Positions 10,978 to 20,081 of a DNA stretch of 64,000 nucleotides are shown piece after piece; position 1 is the stretch's first letter, and each line of letters begins with the position of its first letter. The notes beneath the pieces are model-generated. The model searched no databases and was not told the DNA's origin. It saw nothing but the letters and a program-made list of their open reading frames with translations. This stretch comes from Pseudomonas piscis (GTDB lineage Bacteria > Pseudomonadota > Gammaproteobacteria > Pseudomonadales > Pseudomonadaceae), in NCBI RefSeq assembly GCF_009380155.1, contig NZ_WHUV01000004.1, positions 590,472-654,471 on the forward strand. The letters are read 5' to 3'. A program made the position numbers and the translations under genes.

Positions 10978-12324
10978 TCAATGAGCCCTGGCGAACCAGC
11001 CATCGCTGCGCTCCAGGCGCCAGGCGAAGACACCCAGGGTCAGGCTGCGCAACAGCATGAACAGCAGGAAGCTCAGCCACAGGCCGTGATTGCCCAGGCC
11101 CTGCAAGGCCCAGGCGCAAGGCAGCAGCAGGAGCACGGTGAGCAGCATGCCGTTGCGCATTTCCCGGGCCCGGGTCGCACCGATGAACAGCCCGTCCAGC
11201 AAGTAGCTCCAGACCGCGATCAGCGGCAGTACGGCAAGGTAGGGCAGGTAGGTGAAGGCCGTCTGGCGCACGTCGGCAATGTCGGTCTGCATCTCGATGA
11301 ACAGATGCCCTGCCAAGAGGAACAGCACCGTGAAGCCCAGGCTTGCCAACAGCGACCAGCCTCCGGCGACCACCAGCGAGCGGCGCAGGGCCCGGTGGTC
11401 GCGGGCGCCGATGGCGTGGCCGCACAGGGCCTCCACCGCATGGGCCAGGCCATCCAGGGCGTGGGCCGTGAGCAAGAGGCCATTGAGCAGCAAGGCGTTG
11501 GCCGCCACGGTGGCGTCCCCCAGTCGGGCGCCTTGTACGGTGATCAGGAAAAATACCGATTGCAGGGCCAGGCTGCGGATGAAGATGTCGCGGTTCACCG
11601 CCAGCAGCGGGCGCCAGCTCTGCCAGCGACGCAGGGCCGCCCAGGCGATCTGTCCCGGATAGGCACGCAGGGCCGGGCGGGTCATGGCCAGGCCCACCAG
11701 GGCCCCGGTCCACTCGGCGAGCACCGAGGCCCGGGCCGAACCCACCACGCCCCATTCCAGGCCAAGGACGAACCACAGGTTCAGGGCGATGTTCACCAGG
11801 TTGGTGCTGAGCAGGATGGCCAGTGGTGCCCGAGCGTTCTGGGTACCGAGGAACCAGCCCACCAGGGCGAAGCTGGCCAGGGCCGCGGGCAGGCCCAGCA
11901 GGCGGGTATGGAAGAAGGCCCGGGTCATCTGGTCCAGGTCCGCCGAGGGTTGCATCAGGTGCAATGCGGCGCCGCTGAGGGGCACGCCGATGATCCCCAG
12001 CAGCAGGGCCAGGCCCAGCGCCAGCAACAAGCCCTGGAGCAGGATCTGCCGCAGCGCCGCACCGTCGCTGCGGCCGGCGGCCTGGGCGGCGAAGCCGGTG
12101 GAGCCCATGCGCAAGAAACCCATGGCCCAGGCGAGGAAGGTATAGAGGCTGGCGCCCACTGCCACTGCGCCCAGTTGATGGGCGTGGGGCAGGTGGCCCA
12201 CCACCGTGCTGTCCACCAGGGCTACCAGGGGGACGGAAATGTTCGACAGGATCATCGGCGCGGCCAGGGCCCAGACGCGACGATGTGTGGGGCGGTGACG
12301 CCAATCGGTGATCAGGGGGGACAT
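10978..12324 (-). CDS. MATE family efflux transporter, DinF-like
   Basis: The 448-residue inner-membrane protein has about 12 hydrophobic segments in two homologous halves. The first half starts WALAAPMILSNISVPLVALVDSTVVGHL, the classic DinF/MATE opening. Members export cationic drugs or other toxic compounds using H+ or Na+ gradients. The substrate is unknown here. The start has GGAG 5 nt upstream. It is transcribed leftward and converges on speA at a shared terminator. A small membrane-protein gene lies 70 nt upstream on the same strand. Confidence 0.9.
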   Translation of the reverse strand: MSPLITDWRHRPTHRRVWALAAPMILSNISVPLVALVDSTVVGHLPHAHQLGAVAVGASLYTFLAWAMGFLRMGSTGFAAQAAGRSDGAALRQILLQGLLLALGLALLLGIIGVPLSGAALHLMQPSADLDQMTRAFFHTRLLGLPAALASFALVGWFLGTQNARAPLAILLSTNLVNIALNLWFVLGLEWGVVGSARASVLAEWTGALVGLAMTRPALRAYPGQIAWAALRRWQSWRPLLAVNRDIFIRSLALQSVFFLITVQGARLGDATVAANALLLNGLLLTAHALDGLAHAVEALCGHAIGARDHRALRRSLVVAGGWSLLASLGFTVLFLLAGHLFIEMQTDIADVRQTAFTYLPYLAVLPLIAVWSYLLDGLFIGATRAREMRNGMLLTVLLLLPCAWALQGLGNHGLWLSFLLFMLLRSLTLGVFAWRLERSDGWFARAH

Positions 12325-12394
12325 GCGGGCTCCTTGCGTGAGCCGGCATTGTAGCTGCGCAGCCTGTTGGCGCCGAGGCCCGGCGCCGTCGGGG

Positions 12395-12688
12395 TCAGTG
12401 GATGATCCAGCTCAGCAGCCAGAGACCGAGCACCAGCCAGATGATGCCCAGCAGGATCGAGGCGCGCATGAAGGCGCGGATCGCCCAGTAGAGGAACACC
12501 AGGCCGATGATCAGGCCGATGATGCTGACGATCGAGGTGTCCATGCCCAGTGCCCGGGCCAGGCCATCGACGAAGTTGCCGCCGGCATGGGTCAGGGTGT
12601 TGAACAACCCGCCCAGGAGGTCGACGATGAAACGAATGGCCGAGCCGATGGCCTGGCCGAGCCATCCGAAGAAGCTTTCTACCTGCAT
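12395..12688 (-). CDS. Small membrane protein of unknown function
   Basis: A 97-residue protein is predicted when the second of two close ATGs is used; AGGA lies 7 nt before it, and only 1 nt before the first ATG. An N-terminal amphipathic stretch (FFGWLGQAIGSAIRFIVDLLGGLF) is followed by two tight C-terminal hydrophobic segments (IVSIIGLIIGLVFLYWAIRAFM and ASILLGIIWLVLGLWLLSWIIH). I do not recognise the family. It lies upstream of the MATE gene on the same strand and might be co-transcribed with it. Confidence 0.7.
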   Translation of the reverse strand: MQVESFFGWLGQAIGSAIRFIVDLLGGLFNTLTHAGGNFVDGLARALGMDTSIVSIIGLIIGLVFLYWAIRAFMRASILLGIIWLVLGLWLLSWIIH

Positions 12689-12877
12689 GTGCATTTCCTG
12701 ATCAGAGAGGGGCGCGTCAGCCGAGCTCATGCTTGGGCCGCCAACGCTGGCGATGAGTTCCCCATCAGCATAGAAGCTGGCCGGTGGTGCGCATTCTGGA
12801 GCAGCACGCGGACGGATGAAAGCGCGCTTGCGTCCGCTGCCCAACCCCCGGAAGCTATAGGCCTTCAGGAGACCCCG

Positions 12878-13183
12878 ATGAACCTAGAGCAACTCACCCA
12901 ACGCCTGCACGCCATCCGCGACCACAACGACTGGCGGCAATTCCACAGCCCGAAGAACCTGGCCATGGCCGCCAGCGTCGAGATGGCCGAACTGGTGGAG
13001 ATCTTCCAGTGGCTGACCGAGGACCAGTCCCGCCAGTTGCCGGCGGACAAGCTGGCCCATGCCGGGCAGGAAGTCGGCGACATCGTCCTCTACCTGCTGT
13101 TGTTGTGCAGCGAGCTGGGGCTGGACATGGACCAGGTGGTGCGCAGCAAGCTGGCGGACAGCGAGCGGCGGTTCTGCCCATGA
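12878..13183 (+). CDS. MazG-like nucleotide pyrophosphohydrolase (RS21-C6/dCTPase type)
   Basis: The 101-residue all-helical protein matches the short MazG-like family that hydrolyses (d)NTPs to monophosphates and pyrophosphate. It has the EMAELVEIFQW helix (EExxE-type metal ligands) and the second acidic helix EVGDIVLYLLLL that together bind Mg2+. The ATG at 12878 follows TTCAGGAGA. The stop codon overlaps the start of cmoM (ATGA), showing tight translational coupling. It probably cleans the nucleotide pool. Confidence 0.88.
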   Translation: MNLEQLTQRLHAIRDHNDWRQFHSPKNLAMAASVEMAELVEIFQWLTEDQSRQLPADKLAHAGQEVGDIVLYLLLLCSELGLDMDQVVRSKLADSERRFCP

Positions 13184-13929
13184 GCGATCGGCATTTCGAC
13201 CAGCTGGCCACACGCTTCGCCGAGAAGATCTATGGCGGCGCCAAGGGGGCGATCCGCCTGGCGGTGCTCCAGGCGGACCTCAAGGAAGCCTTGCCTGAGC
13301 GGCCGTTGCGGGTATTGGATATCGGCGCCGGTCTGGGCCACATGTCCCTGTGGCTGGCCCAGCACGGGCACCAGGTGACTCTGGCCGAGCCCGCCGCACC
13401 GATGCTCGAAGGGGCCCGTCAGCGGTTCGCCGAGGCCGGCCAGCAGGCCACCTTCATCCAGGCGCCCTGGCAGGACCTGCTGGGGCAATTGACCGAGTCC
13501 TACGACCTGGTGCTGTGCCATGCGGTGCTGGAGTGGCTGGCCGAACCCCATTCGATCCTGCCGGTGCTGCACCAGCTGACCGCCGCCGATGGCTGGCTGT
13601 CCCTGGCGTTCTACAACCGCGATGCGCTGGTCTATCGCAACTTGCTCAAGGGGCATTTTCGCAAGTTGCGCAAGAACGACATGGCGGGAGAGAAACAGAG
13701 CCTGACCCCGCAACAACCGCTTGATCCTCGCGAGCTGGCGGCGCAACTTGATGGCAAGTGGCGGGTCGAAGCCCAGAGCGGGGTCCGGGTGTTCCACGAC
13801 TACATGCCCGTGGAATTCCAGTCCCGTGCCGAGCTGACGGATCTGCTGGAGATGGAGCTGGCTCATCGCCGACACCCAAGTTTCGCCGGGCTTGGGCGTT
13901 ATCTGCATTGGCTGTGCCGGCCGGTCTGA
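13180..13929 (+). CDS. cmoM: tRNA 5-carboxymethoxyuridine methyltransferase (CmoM/SmtA family)
   Basis: This 249-residue class I SAM-dependent methyltransferase has the SAM-binding motif VLDIGAGLGHMS at about residues 45-56 and an acidic residue after beta-2 (TLAEPAAPML). The NRDALVYRNLLKGHFRKLRKND block is characteristic of the SmtA/CmoM family. CmoM methylates cmo5U at tRNA wobble position 34. The assignment rests on this family block; I have not aligned it. The start overlaps the stop of the MazG-like gene, and the DUF4136 lipoprotein gene follows after 11 nt. Confidence 0.85.
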   Translation: MSDRHFDQLATRFAEKIYGGAKGAIRLAVLQADLKEALPERPLRVLDIGAGLGHMSLWLAQHGHQVTLAEPAAPMLEGARQRFAEAGQQATFIQAPWQDLLGQLTESYDLVLCHAVLEWLAEPHSILPVLHQLTAADGWLSLAFYNRDALVYRNLLKGHFRKLRKNDMAGEKQSLTPQQPLDPRELAAQLDGKWRVEAQSGVRVFHDYMPVEFQSRAELTDLLEMELAHRRHPSFAGLGRYLHWLCRPV

Positions 13930-13940
13930 CGGAGTACTCG

Positions 13941-14567
13941 ATGAAACGCCGCCTGGGTCTGCTGTTTTTGTGTTCGACCCTTGCCGCCTGCCAAGGCAGC
14001 AATCCCTATGTCGCCAGTTCCAGGCCGCTGCCGCCGGCGCCACCGCAGGCGGCCACGACCTTCGACCGCAGCGCCTATCCGGCTGCGCCCCGGGACTACG
14101 GGCGCTACCGTAGCTGGGCCTGGCTCAACGGCCGCCTGCCCAATGGTTCGGCCTGGGCCGATTCGGCGCAGGTCGCCGAGGCGGTCAGTGGCGCCCTGGA
14201 CCAGCGAGGCCTGCGCCCATTGCATGGCAACCGCCCGGCGGACCTGTGGGTCAGTGCCGACCTGCGCCTGGAAAAACGCCTGCGCCAGGTCCAGGAGGAC
14301 TACGGCTATGGCGGTTACGGCAGCTACGATCGCTACGATCGTTATCACCGCTACGGACCGGGCTACGGCATGTACGGCAGCGTACCGGTGGTGCGTACCT
14401 ACGAAGTGGAAGTGGTGGTGGTCAGGGTCGACCTGTACGACGCCGGCAATGGCCAGCCGGTATGGAGCGCCAGTGCCGAGACCAGCAGCAAAGGCTCCTT
14501 GGGCGAGCGCGCCGATGCACTGCGCGAAGCGGTGCAGAAGGCCATGGCGGCCTATCCTCCCAGCTAG
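13941..14567 (+). CDS. DUF4136 lipoprotein, copy 1
   Basis: A 208-residue exported lipoprotein has signal peptide MKRRLGLLFLCSTLAAC with lipobox LAAC and an outer-membrane-permissive CQ at the mature start. The DUF4136 domain contains YGRYRSWAWLNG, DQRGLRPL and VEVVVVRVDLYDAGNGQPVWSA. A Tyr/Gly/Arg-rich insertion (about residues 120-150) sits in the middle and is unlike the second copy. Function is unknown for the family. It follows cmoM by 11 nt and is 32 nt before its paralogue, and both precede tadG. Confidence 0.85.
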   Translation: MKRRLGLLFLCSTLAACQGSNPYVASSRPLPPAPPQAATTFDRSAYPAAPRDYGRYRSWAWLNGRLPNGSAWADSAQVAEAVSGALDQRGLRPLHGNRPADLWVSADLRLEKRLRQVQEDYGYGGYGSYDRYDRYHRYGPGYGMYGSVPVVRTYEVEVVVVRVDLYDAGNGQPVWSASAETSSKGSLGERADALREAVQKAMAAYPPS

Positions 14568-14599
14568 GCCGGTGTCCTGATTTCAAGCGGAGATACGAC

Positions 14600-15157
14600 A
14601 TGTTCCATCGAATCGCATTACTGGCCTGTGCTGCCTTGCTCAGCGCCTGTGCCGCCAACCAGGTGAACCATGATTTCGACGCCAGCAGGGATTTTGGCGC
14701 CTATCGCAGCTGGAGCTGGAAGGAACCCGCGCTGCAGTACCGTCCCGATGATCCGCGGATCAGGAGCGATCTCACCGAGCAGCGCATTCGCCAGGCCGTG
14801 GCCGAGCAACTGGACCAGCGCGGCCTGCGTCCGGCTCGAGGTGGCGCCCGGGCTGACCTGGATGTCCAGGCCTACCTGATCGTCGAGGATCGCCAGCAGC
14901 AGGTCACCACCAACTATGGCGGCGGTTGGGGCGGCCCGTGGAATGGCTACTGGGGTGGGCCTGCGTACAACGAGACCCGCAACATCACCTACAAGGTGGC
15001 GACCATCCAGGTGGATCTGCTCGATGGCAAGGACGGCAAGCTGGTATGGCGCGGCAGTGACGAGCAGTTGCTCAGCAGCTCGCCCAACCCCGCCGACCGG
15101 GCCTCGGCAGTGCGTGCCACGGTGACGCGCATCCTGCAGAACTACCCGCCCCGCTAG
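14600..15157 (+). CDS. DUF4136 lipoprotein, copy 2
   Basis: This 185-residue lipoprotein has lipobox LSAC in MFHRIALLACAALLSAC. It shares the DUF4136 blocks of its upstream neighbour: FGAYRSWSWKE, LDQRGLRPARG, ADLDVQAYLI and IQVDLLDGKDGKLVWRG. A Gly/Trp-rich stretch (GGGWGGPWNGYWGGP) replaces the Tyr-rich insertion of copy 1. The pair looks like a tandem duplication that has diverged. A short spacer (155 bp) separates it from tadG. Confidence 0.85.
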   Translation: MFHRIALLACAALLSACAANQVNHDFDASRDFGAYRSWSWKEPALQYRPDDPRIRSDLTEQRIRQAVAEQLDQRGLRPARGGARADLDVQAYLIVEDRQQQVTTNYGGGWGGPWNGYWGGPAYNETRNITYKVATIQVDLLDGKDGKLVWRGSDEQLLSSSPNPADRASAVRATVTRILQNYPPR

Positions 15158-15312
15158 ACCCATGGCGTCCTGGCGTCGCCCCGGGCGCCGGGGCGCGGCG
15201 CCGTCAGTCAGCCGGGCTGGCACCTTGCCAGCGCTGGTGGCGGAGCTTGACTACACTGCTTGGCATCGATGGAGGCAGCCCCAGGGTTGCAAGTCGGTAA
15301 AGGAGTGCCTCG

Positions 15313-17331
15313 ATGTCTCCCCTCAAGCGGTTTTCCGGTCCTGCCCGCCAGCGTGGCGCCATCGGCCTGATGGCGGCGGTCACCTTTGGCCTGGCGCTGG
15401 TGTTCATGCTGCTGGTGGTGGACAGCGGCCGGTTGTACCTGGAACAACGCAAGCTGCAACGGGTAGCCGACAATGCGGCCCTGGAGGCGGTCAGTCGCGG
15501 TGGCACCTGCCAGGCCGGCCTGACGGCCGCCGCCTATGCCAACCAGAACGCCACTCGCAACGGCTTCACTCCTACTGCCGGCAGCAGCACCCTGGCCGCC
15601 AGCTGCGGCACCCTGGTCACCGGCGCCAACGGCCTGCGCAGTTTCACCGTCAACCCCACGCAAGCGGTGGCGGTACGAGTGATCGTCAGCAACACCGTGC
15701 CCATCAGCGTGGCCGCTGGAGTCGTCGCGCTGTTCTCTCCGGGCCCGATCAACCTCACCACCCAGCTCAGTGCCACGGCAGTGGCCGCGGCGCCGACGCC
15801 GCCGGTGGCGCAATTGAGCATCCGCAGTACCCTGGGCACGGTCAGCACCGCGCAGTCGAGCATTCTCAATCCACTGGTGGGCGGCTTGCTGGGCGGCAGC
15901 CTGAACCTCACGGCCGTGGGCTGGAACGGCCTGCTCAATACCAACATCAACCTTTTGAGCTTCCTCGACCAGCTGGCGATCAATCTCAACGTAGCGGCAG
16001 GCAACTATACCCAGTTGCTCAATACCACCACCACCCTGACCAAGCTGATCCAGGCGGCGATCACCGTGGTCCAGGCCAACGGCGCGACGGCCGACATCCT
16101 CACCGCCCTGGGTAACCTGCAGATCGCCGCGCTCAATGCCGCACCGCTGAAGCTGGGGGATATCCTCAAGCTGCAGACCGGCCTGCCAAGCACGGCGCTC
16201 AATGCCAGTGTGCAGTTGTTCCAGCTGCTGCAAGCCTTTATCCAGCTATCCAACAGCAACAGTGCGGTGGCTGCTGTCGTTCCGGCCAATATCCTGGGCC
16301 TGGCAAACGTTACGGTACAGGTCAAGGTCATTGAGCCTGCGCAACTGTCAGCCATCGGTGATCCTCGTTTGGCAATGGCCGATCCGTTGGGCAGCAACCG
16401 AATCTATGTACGTACAGCCCAGGTACGTACACTTGTGTCTATCAACCTGACCGGTCTTTCCGGGGTGACGGGCCTGGCCAACGCATTGCTTGGCTTGGTT
16501 GGGTCGCTGACGCCGACGCTCAACAGCTTGCTGAGCCTCAACCTTGCGGCCACGATCAATTCCGTGGGATGCCTGCTGGGGGCTGGTTGCGAACAGATCG
16601 ATCCAAAGTTGCTCCCCTCACCGGAGATCGACATCAACTTGGAGCTGGGTGGGGCCGAAGCCTATGTGACCAACTACAGCTGTCCCTCTGGAACCACGGG
16701 AACCAAGAGCCTGACCGTGCATAGCAACTCATCGGTTGCCGACATCAAGATCGGTCAGATCGATCCCAGTACTACCTTCTCTTCCTCGACGGCTCCGGTG
16801 GTCAAGCCCTTGCCCATCGTCGATCTCGGCATCTGGACCTGTCACAAGATTCTTGGGATCGGTAGTTGTGGCCCAGCTCGCACTGCCTTTGCGGCTGGAG
16901 GCATTGCCCTCAAAGTAGACAGTTCGGTTGGACGTAGCCAAACCGGATCGAACATCGGGCGAGATCTGGTCTTCTCCAGCAATGCCACACCTTTTCCTGT
17001 TCCTCCCAATGTGAACCAGACGCCGGCTTATCAGAATGCGGCGCCGACGAGCAACATCGTCAATAGCCTGGCGGCAACGATCTCGGGCATCGGTCTGGAT
17101 GTTTACCAGCCTGTGGGTAGCAATCCATTGGGGGCTGTCATCGCGGGCGTGGGAAATCTGGTCAATGGCGTTACCAGCCTGATCACGCCGTTGATCAGTA
17201 ACTTGTTGAGCCCGCTGCTGGATCCCTTGCTGAACAACCTGCTGTCGAGCCTGGGGGTCAACCTCATGGATGTCGAGGTCGGCGCCAACCTGACCTGTGG
17301 CCAGACCGGCAAGGCCTACCTGGTGATCTGA
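15313..17331 (+). CDS. tadG: Tad pilus assembly protein TadG
   Basis: The 672-residue protein begins with the TadG/TadE-like N-terminus: a short basic leader, RQRGAIGLMAAVTFGLALVFMLLVVDSGRLYLEQRKLQRVADNAALEA, i.e. one membrane segment followed by the conserved helix. The rest is a large extracytoplasmic region ending in Leu/Asn/Pro repeats (LLSPLLDPLLNNLLSSLG). TadG is thought to act as a minor pilin or anchor for Flp fimbriae. The start follows AAAGGAG. It runs rightward and its 3' end overlaps the convergent pprA by 16 nt. From about 16230 to 17110 the codons are noticeably less G/C-ending than in the rest of the gene. Confidence 0.88.
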   Translation: MSPLKRFSGPARQRGAIGLMAAVTFGLALVFMLLVVDSGRLYLEQRKLQRVADNAALEAVSRGGTCQAGLTAAAYANQNATRNGFTPTAGSSTLAASCGTLVTGANGLRSFTVNPTQAVAVRVIVSNTVPISVAAGVVALFSPGPINLTTQLSATAVAAAPTPPVAQLSIRSTLGTVSTAQSSILNPLVGGLLGGSLNLTAVGWNGLLNTNINLLSFLDQLAINLNVAAGNYTQLLNTTTTLTKLIQAAITVVQANGATADILTALGNLQIAALNAAPLKLGDILKLQTGLPSTALNASVQLFQLLQAFIQLSNSNSAVAAVVPANILGLANVTVQVKVIEPAQLSAIGDPRLAMADPLGSNRIYVRTAQVRTLVSINLTGLSGVTGLANALLGLVGSLTPTLNSLLSLNLAATINSVGCLLGAGCEQIDPKLLPSPEIDINLELGGAEAYVTNYSCPSGTTGTKSLTVHSNSSVADIKIGQIDPSTTFSSSTAPVVKPLPIVDLGIWTCHKILGIGSCGPARTAFAAGGIALKVDSSVGRSQTGSNIGRDLVFSSNATPFPVPPNVNQTPAYQNAAPTSNIVNSLAATISGIGLDVYQPVGSNPLGAVIAGVGNLVNGVTSLITPLISNLLSPLLDPLLNNLLSSLGVNLMDVEVGANLTCGQTGKAYLVI

Positions 17332-20081
17332 TCCGCCGGGACTATCGGCAGCTCGATGCAGAAACGCGCGCCGTCCGGGCCGTTGGTCACGCTCAGGCGT
17401 CCGCCCATGTTCTCGATGATCCCATAGCTCACCGACAAGCCCAGCCCGGTGCCCACGCCCACCGGCTTGGTGGTGAAGAAGGGTTCGAAGATCCGTTCCA
17501 GCAAGCGCGGGTCGATACCGCCGCCGTTGTCCTCGACCCACAACCGCACCCACTGCTCGTCGCGCTGGCCATGCACCGAGATCCACGGCTTGAAGTCGCC
17601 CTGGGCCTGGCGCCTGGATAGCAGGGCATCCCGGGCGTTGACCAAGAGGTTGATCAGCACCTGCTCGAGCTGGTCGACGAACCCCATGACCTGGACTTCG
17701 AAGCCCAGCTCGCTGATCCGCAGGTCCAGGCCCTTGCCGCGCATGCCTTCGGCCAGCAGCGACAGCGTGCCCTCGATGGCCTGGGACGGGTTGAAGGGCT
17801 GTTGCTCCACCTCCGAGCGCCGGCCGAACACCCGCATGTGATCCACCACCCGCGCCGCGCGCTGGACCTGGGCGTCGATGCGGTTGAGCTTGTCGGTCAG
17901 GTAGTCGATTTGCACGTCGCCGTTACCCAGGCGCTTGAGCACGTTGACGATGGCCATGCGCATCACGTTCAGCGGCTGGTTGATCTCGTGGGCGAGGCCG
18001 GTGGCCATTTCGCCGAGGGTGGCCATCTTCGCGCTTTGCGTCAGCTGTTGCTGCGAGCGCCGCACCTCGGTGTTGTCGCGGCCCACGGCCTGGACCTCCA
18101 GCAGTTGGCCCTGGTCGTCGAACACCCCGCGATCGGACCACACCCACCAGGCATGCTCGCGGCCCGGCAGCTGCAAGTTGATCTCGGCAGTACTCACGGG
18201 GTATTCCGGGCTCAGCAGCTTGATCCGCCGCTCGAACCCCTCACGCTGCTCAGTGGACAGCCACTGGCCCAGGTTGCTGCCCGGCAGGTCCTGGGCGGCG
18301 CATTCCAGGTAGGCCGCCAGGGGCCGGTTGCCGAAGGTCAGGGTCAGGTCGGGGCGGTAGCGGCAGATCATCGCCGGCGAGTCTTCCACCAGGATCCGGT
18401 AGCGCTCCTCGCTCTGGCGGACCTGCTCGGCGGCCAGGGTCGCCTCGGTGACGTCCAGCCACAGGCCCACGGCTTCCACCGGCAGGCCCAGGTCGTCGCG
18501 CAGCAGCCGGGCTTCGTCCAGCACCCAGTGGTAGGCGCCATGGCTGTCTTGCAGGCGGTAGCGGGTATGCACGTTGCCTTCACGCAGCAACTGCCGGCAG
18601 CGCTGGAAGTACAGGTCGTGGTCTTCGGGATGCACCCATTCCACCAGCTTGCCGTCGTTGCAGTCCTCCAGGCCCCAGCCCAGCAGCGGTTGCAGGCTGG
18701 CACTGAAGAAACTGGGTTGCAGCGCGCCTTCGACGTAGCGCTGGACGTAGATCACCGCTGGCGAGCTGGCGATCAGGTTGTCCAGCCGGGCGTGGGCTGC
18801 TGCGGCTTGTTGCTGCTGGTTCTTGATGTCGCTGATATCCAGCATGAAACCCACCAGCCGCTGGCTCTCTCCCCGACCCAGGACCTGACCCTGGAGGCGA
18901 TACCAGAGTGGCGCGCCGGCAGGATCGCCATGGTGCAGGCGTACGCTGAGCAGCAATGGCTTGCCCAATTGCAACGCTTGCAGGCGGCTGGCCAACTCGG
19001 CGCGATCGGCCGGGTGGAACAGCTCCAGCCAGGCCTCGAGGCCCAGGCGGTCATGGCCCTCGGCCAAGTGCAGGCTGGCGGCCAGTTGGCTGGCCAGCTG
19101 CACCTCGGCGGTGGCCGGGAACAGCTCCCACCAGCCGGCACCCAGCAACCCCTGCAGGGCATCCAGGCGCTCCATCTGCAAATGATGGCGGTGCTCGCGC
19201 AGGCGCCCGAGCAGTGGTCCGGCCAGGGCCGCAGTGAGCATCAGCCAGTCGCGCTCCAGCAACTCCGGCGCCTGGCGCTGGACGGCGTAGCCGCCGCACA
19301 GCAGCCAGGCGGCTACGCCATGGTCGTCGCGGTAGGGCACCAGCCAACCTTCGCGGTGGGCGAAGATGCCTTGCAGGCGTGGGTGTTCGTTCAGCCCGTG
19401 GATCTGGTTCAGGCGCAGTGGCGTGTTGCCGCTTAGGCTGTCCAGGCCGCTGCCCAGGGGCTGGCCGTCTTGCCACAGGTGCGGGGCGTCGTGGGCGTGG
19501 TAGCAACTGTGGATCATCCAGCCTTGCTCCTGTTCGTCCAACAAGGCCAGGCCCAGGCAGGGGATATGCCAGGCATGGGCCAGGTCGGCGAGCAGGTCGT
19601 GCAGTACTTCCGGCAGGCGCACCAGGCTGCATTGGCGGATCTGTTCGCTGCTCTGGGCGGCGAAGATCTGGCTGCGCTCGCGGCACAGGGTCTGTTGGCG
19701 TTGTTGTACCAGGTCGCCGATGTCCAGCAATTGCAGATGCCAGTTTGCGCCTTGCTGCTGGACCCAACCGCGCAGGTACAGGACCTGGCCGGCGAGCCCG
19801 CGCAATTGCAGGTCCAGCACCTGGCCGCTCCAGTCGGCGGGACCGCCTTCGAGGGCCAGGGTGCTGGCGGGTATCACGTAGTCGACCAGTCGGGTCGGCT
19901 CGGCCCTGGGCGGCAACTGTGCCAGGGCGTGGCGCAAAGGCCCGGTGATGCTCAGCACCCTTGCTGACGCATCGAGGACCAGCAGCAAGCCGCTGTTCTG
20001 GATAGGGGGCTCTGGCGCAGGGTCGCTGGCCGCTGGCGGGCGGCCGAGGAAACGCCCGAAGAGCTTGTCGCCGGGACTCAA
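17316..20081 (-). CDS. pprA: PAS-domain sensor histidine kinase PprA of the Tad pilus locus
   Basis: A 921-residue soluble kinase without clear membrane segments. N-terminal sensory regions include a GAF-like part and several PAS/PAC repeats (e.g. VIYVQRYVEGALQPSFFSAS, YRLQDSHGAYHWVLDEARLL). They are followed by a HisKA domain (H-box ATGLAHEINQPLNV) and an HATPase domain with N-box INLLVNARDAL, G1 VEDNGGGI, F-box FEPFFTTK and G2 GTGLGLSVSYG. By synteny it is PprA, cognate kinase of PprB. The chosen start is a TTG at 20079-20081 that overlaps the TadF stop codon, giving a length like that of known PprA. A longer frame would run through tadF and is rejected, but the exact start is uncertain. 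Confidence 0.85.
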   Translation of the reverse strand: MSPGDKLFGRFLGRPPAASDPAPEPPIQNSGLLLVLDASARVLSITGPLRHALAQLPPRAEPTRLVDYVIPASTLALEGGPADWSGQVLDLQLRGLAGQVLYLRGWVQQQGANWHLQLLDIGDLVQQRQQTLCRERSQIFAAQSSEQIRQCSLVRLPEVLHDLLADLAHAWHIPCLGLALLDEQEQGWMIHSCYHAHDAPHLWQDGQPLGSGLDSLSGNTPLRLNQIHGLNEHPRLQGIFAHREGWLVPYRDDHGVAAWLLCGGYAVQRQAPELLERDWLMLTAALAGPLLGRLREHRHHLQMERLDALQGLLGAGWWELFPATAEVQLASQLAASLHLAEGHDRLGLEAWLELFHPADRAELASRLQALQLGKPLLLSVRLHHGDPAGAPLWYRLQGQVLGRGESQRLVGFMLDISDIKNQQQQAAAAHARLDNLIASSPAVIYVQRYVEGALQPSFFSASLQPLLGWGLEDCNDGKLVEWVHPEDHDLYFQRCRQLLREGNVHTRYRLQDSHGAYHWVLDEARLLRDDLGLPVEAVGLWLDVTEATLAAEQVRQSEERYRILVEDSPAMICRYRPDLTLTFGNRPLAAYLECAAQDLPGSNLGQWLSTEQREGFERRIKLLSPEYPVSTAEINLQLPGREHAWWVWSDRGVFDDQGQLLEVQAVGRDNTEVRRSQQQLTQSAKMATLGEMATGLAHEINQPLNVMRMAIVNVLKRLGNGDVQIDYLTDKLNRIDAQVQRAARVVDHMRVFGRRSEVEQQPFNPSQAIEGTLSLLAEGMRGKGLDLRISELGFEVQVMGFVDQLEQVLINLLVNARDALLSRRQAQGDFKPWISVHGQRDEQWVRLWVEDNGGGIDPRLLERIFEPFFTTKPVGVGTGLGLSVSYGIIENMGGRLSVTNGPDGARFCIELPIVPADQITR

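Noticed and set aside
10936..12354. Open frame of 472 codons opposite the MATE gene
   Set aside because: Very Gln/Gly-rich, no hydrophobic or domain pattern; the true gene is the leftward MATE transporter.
17802..19436. Open frame of 544 codons opposite pprA
   Set aside because: Shadow of the kinase gene; HisKA and HATPase motifs are on the minus strand.
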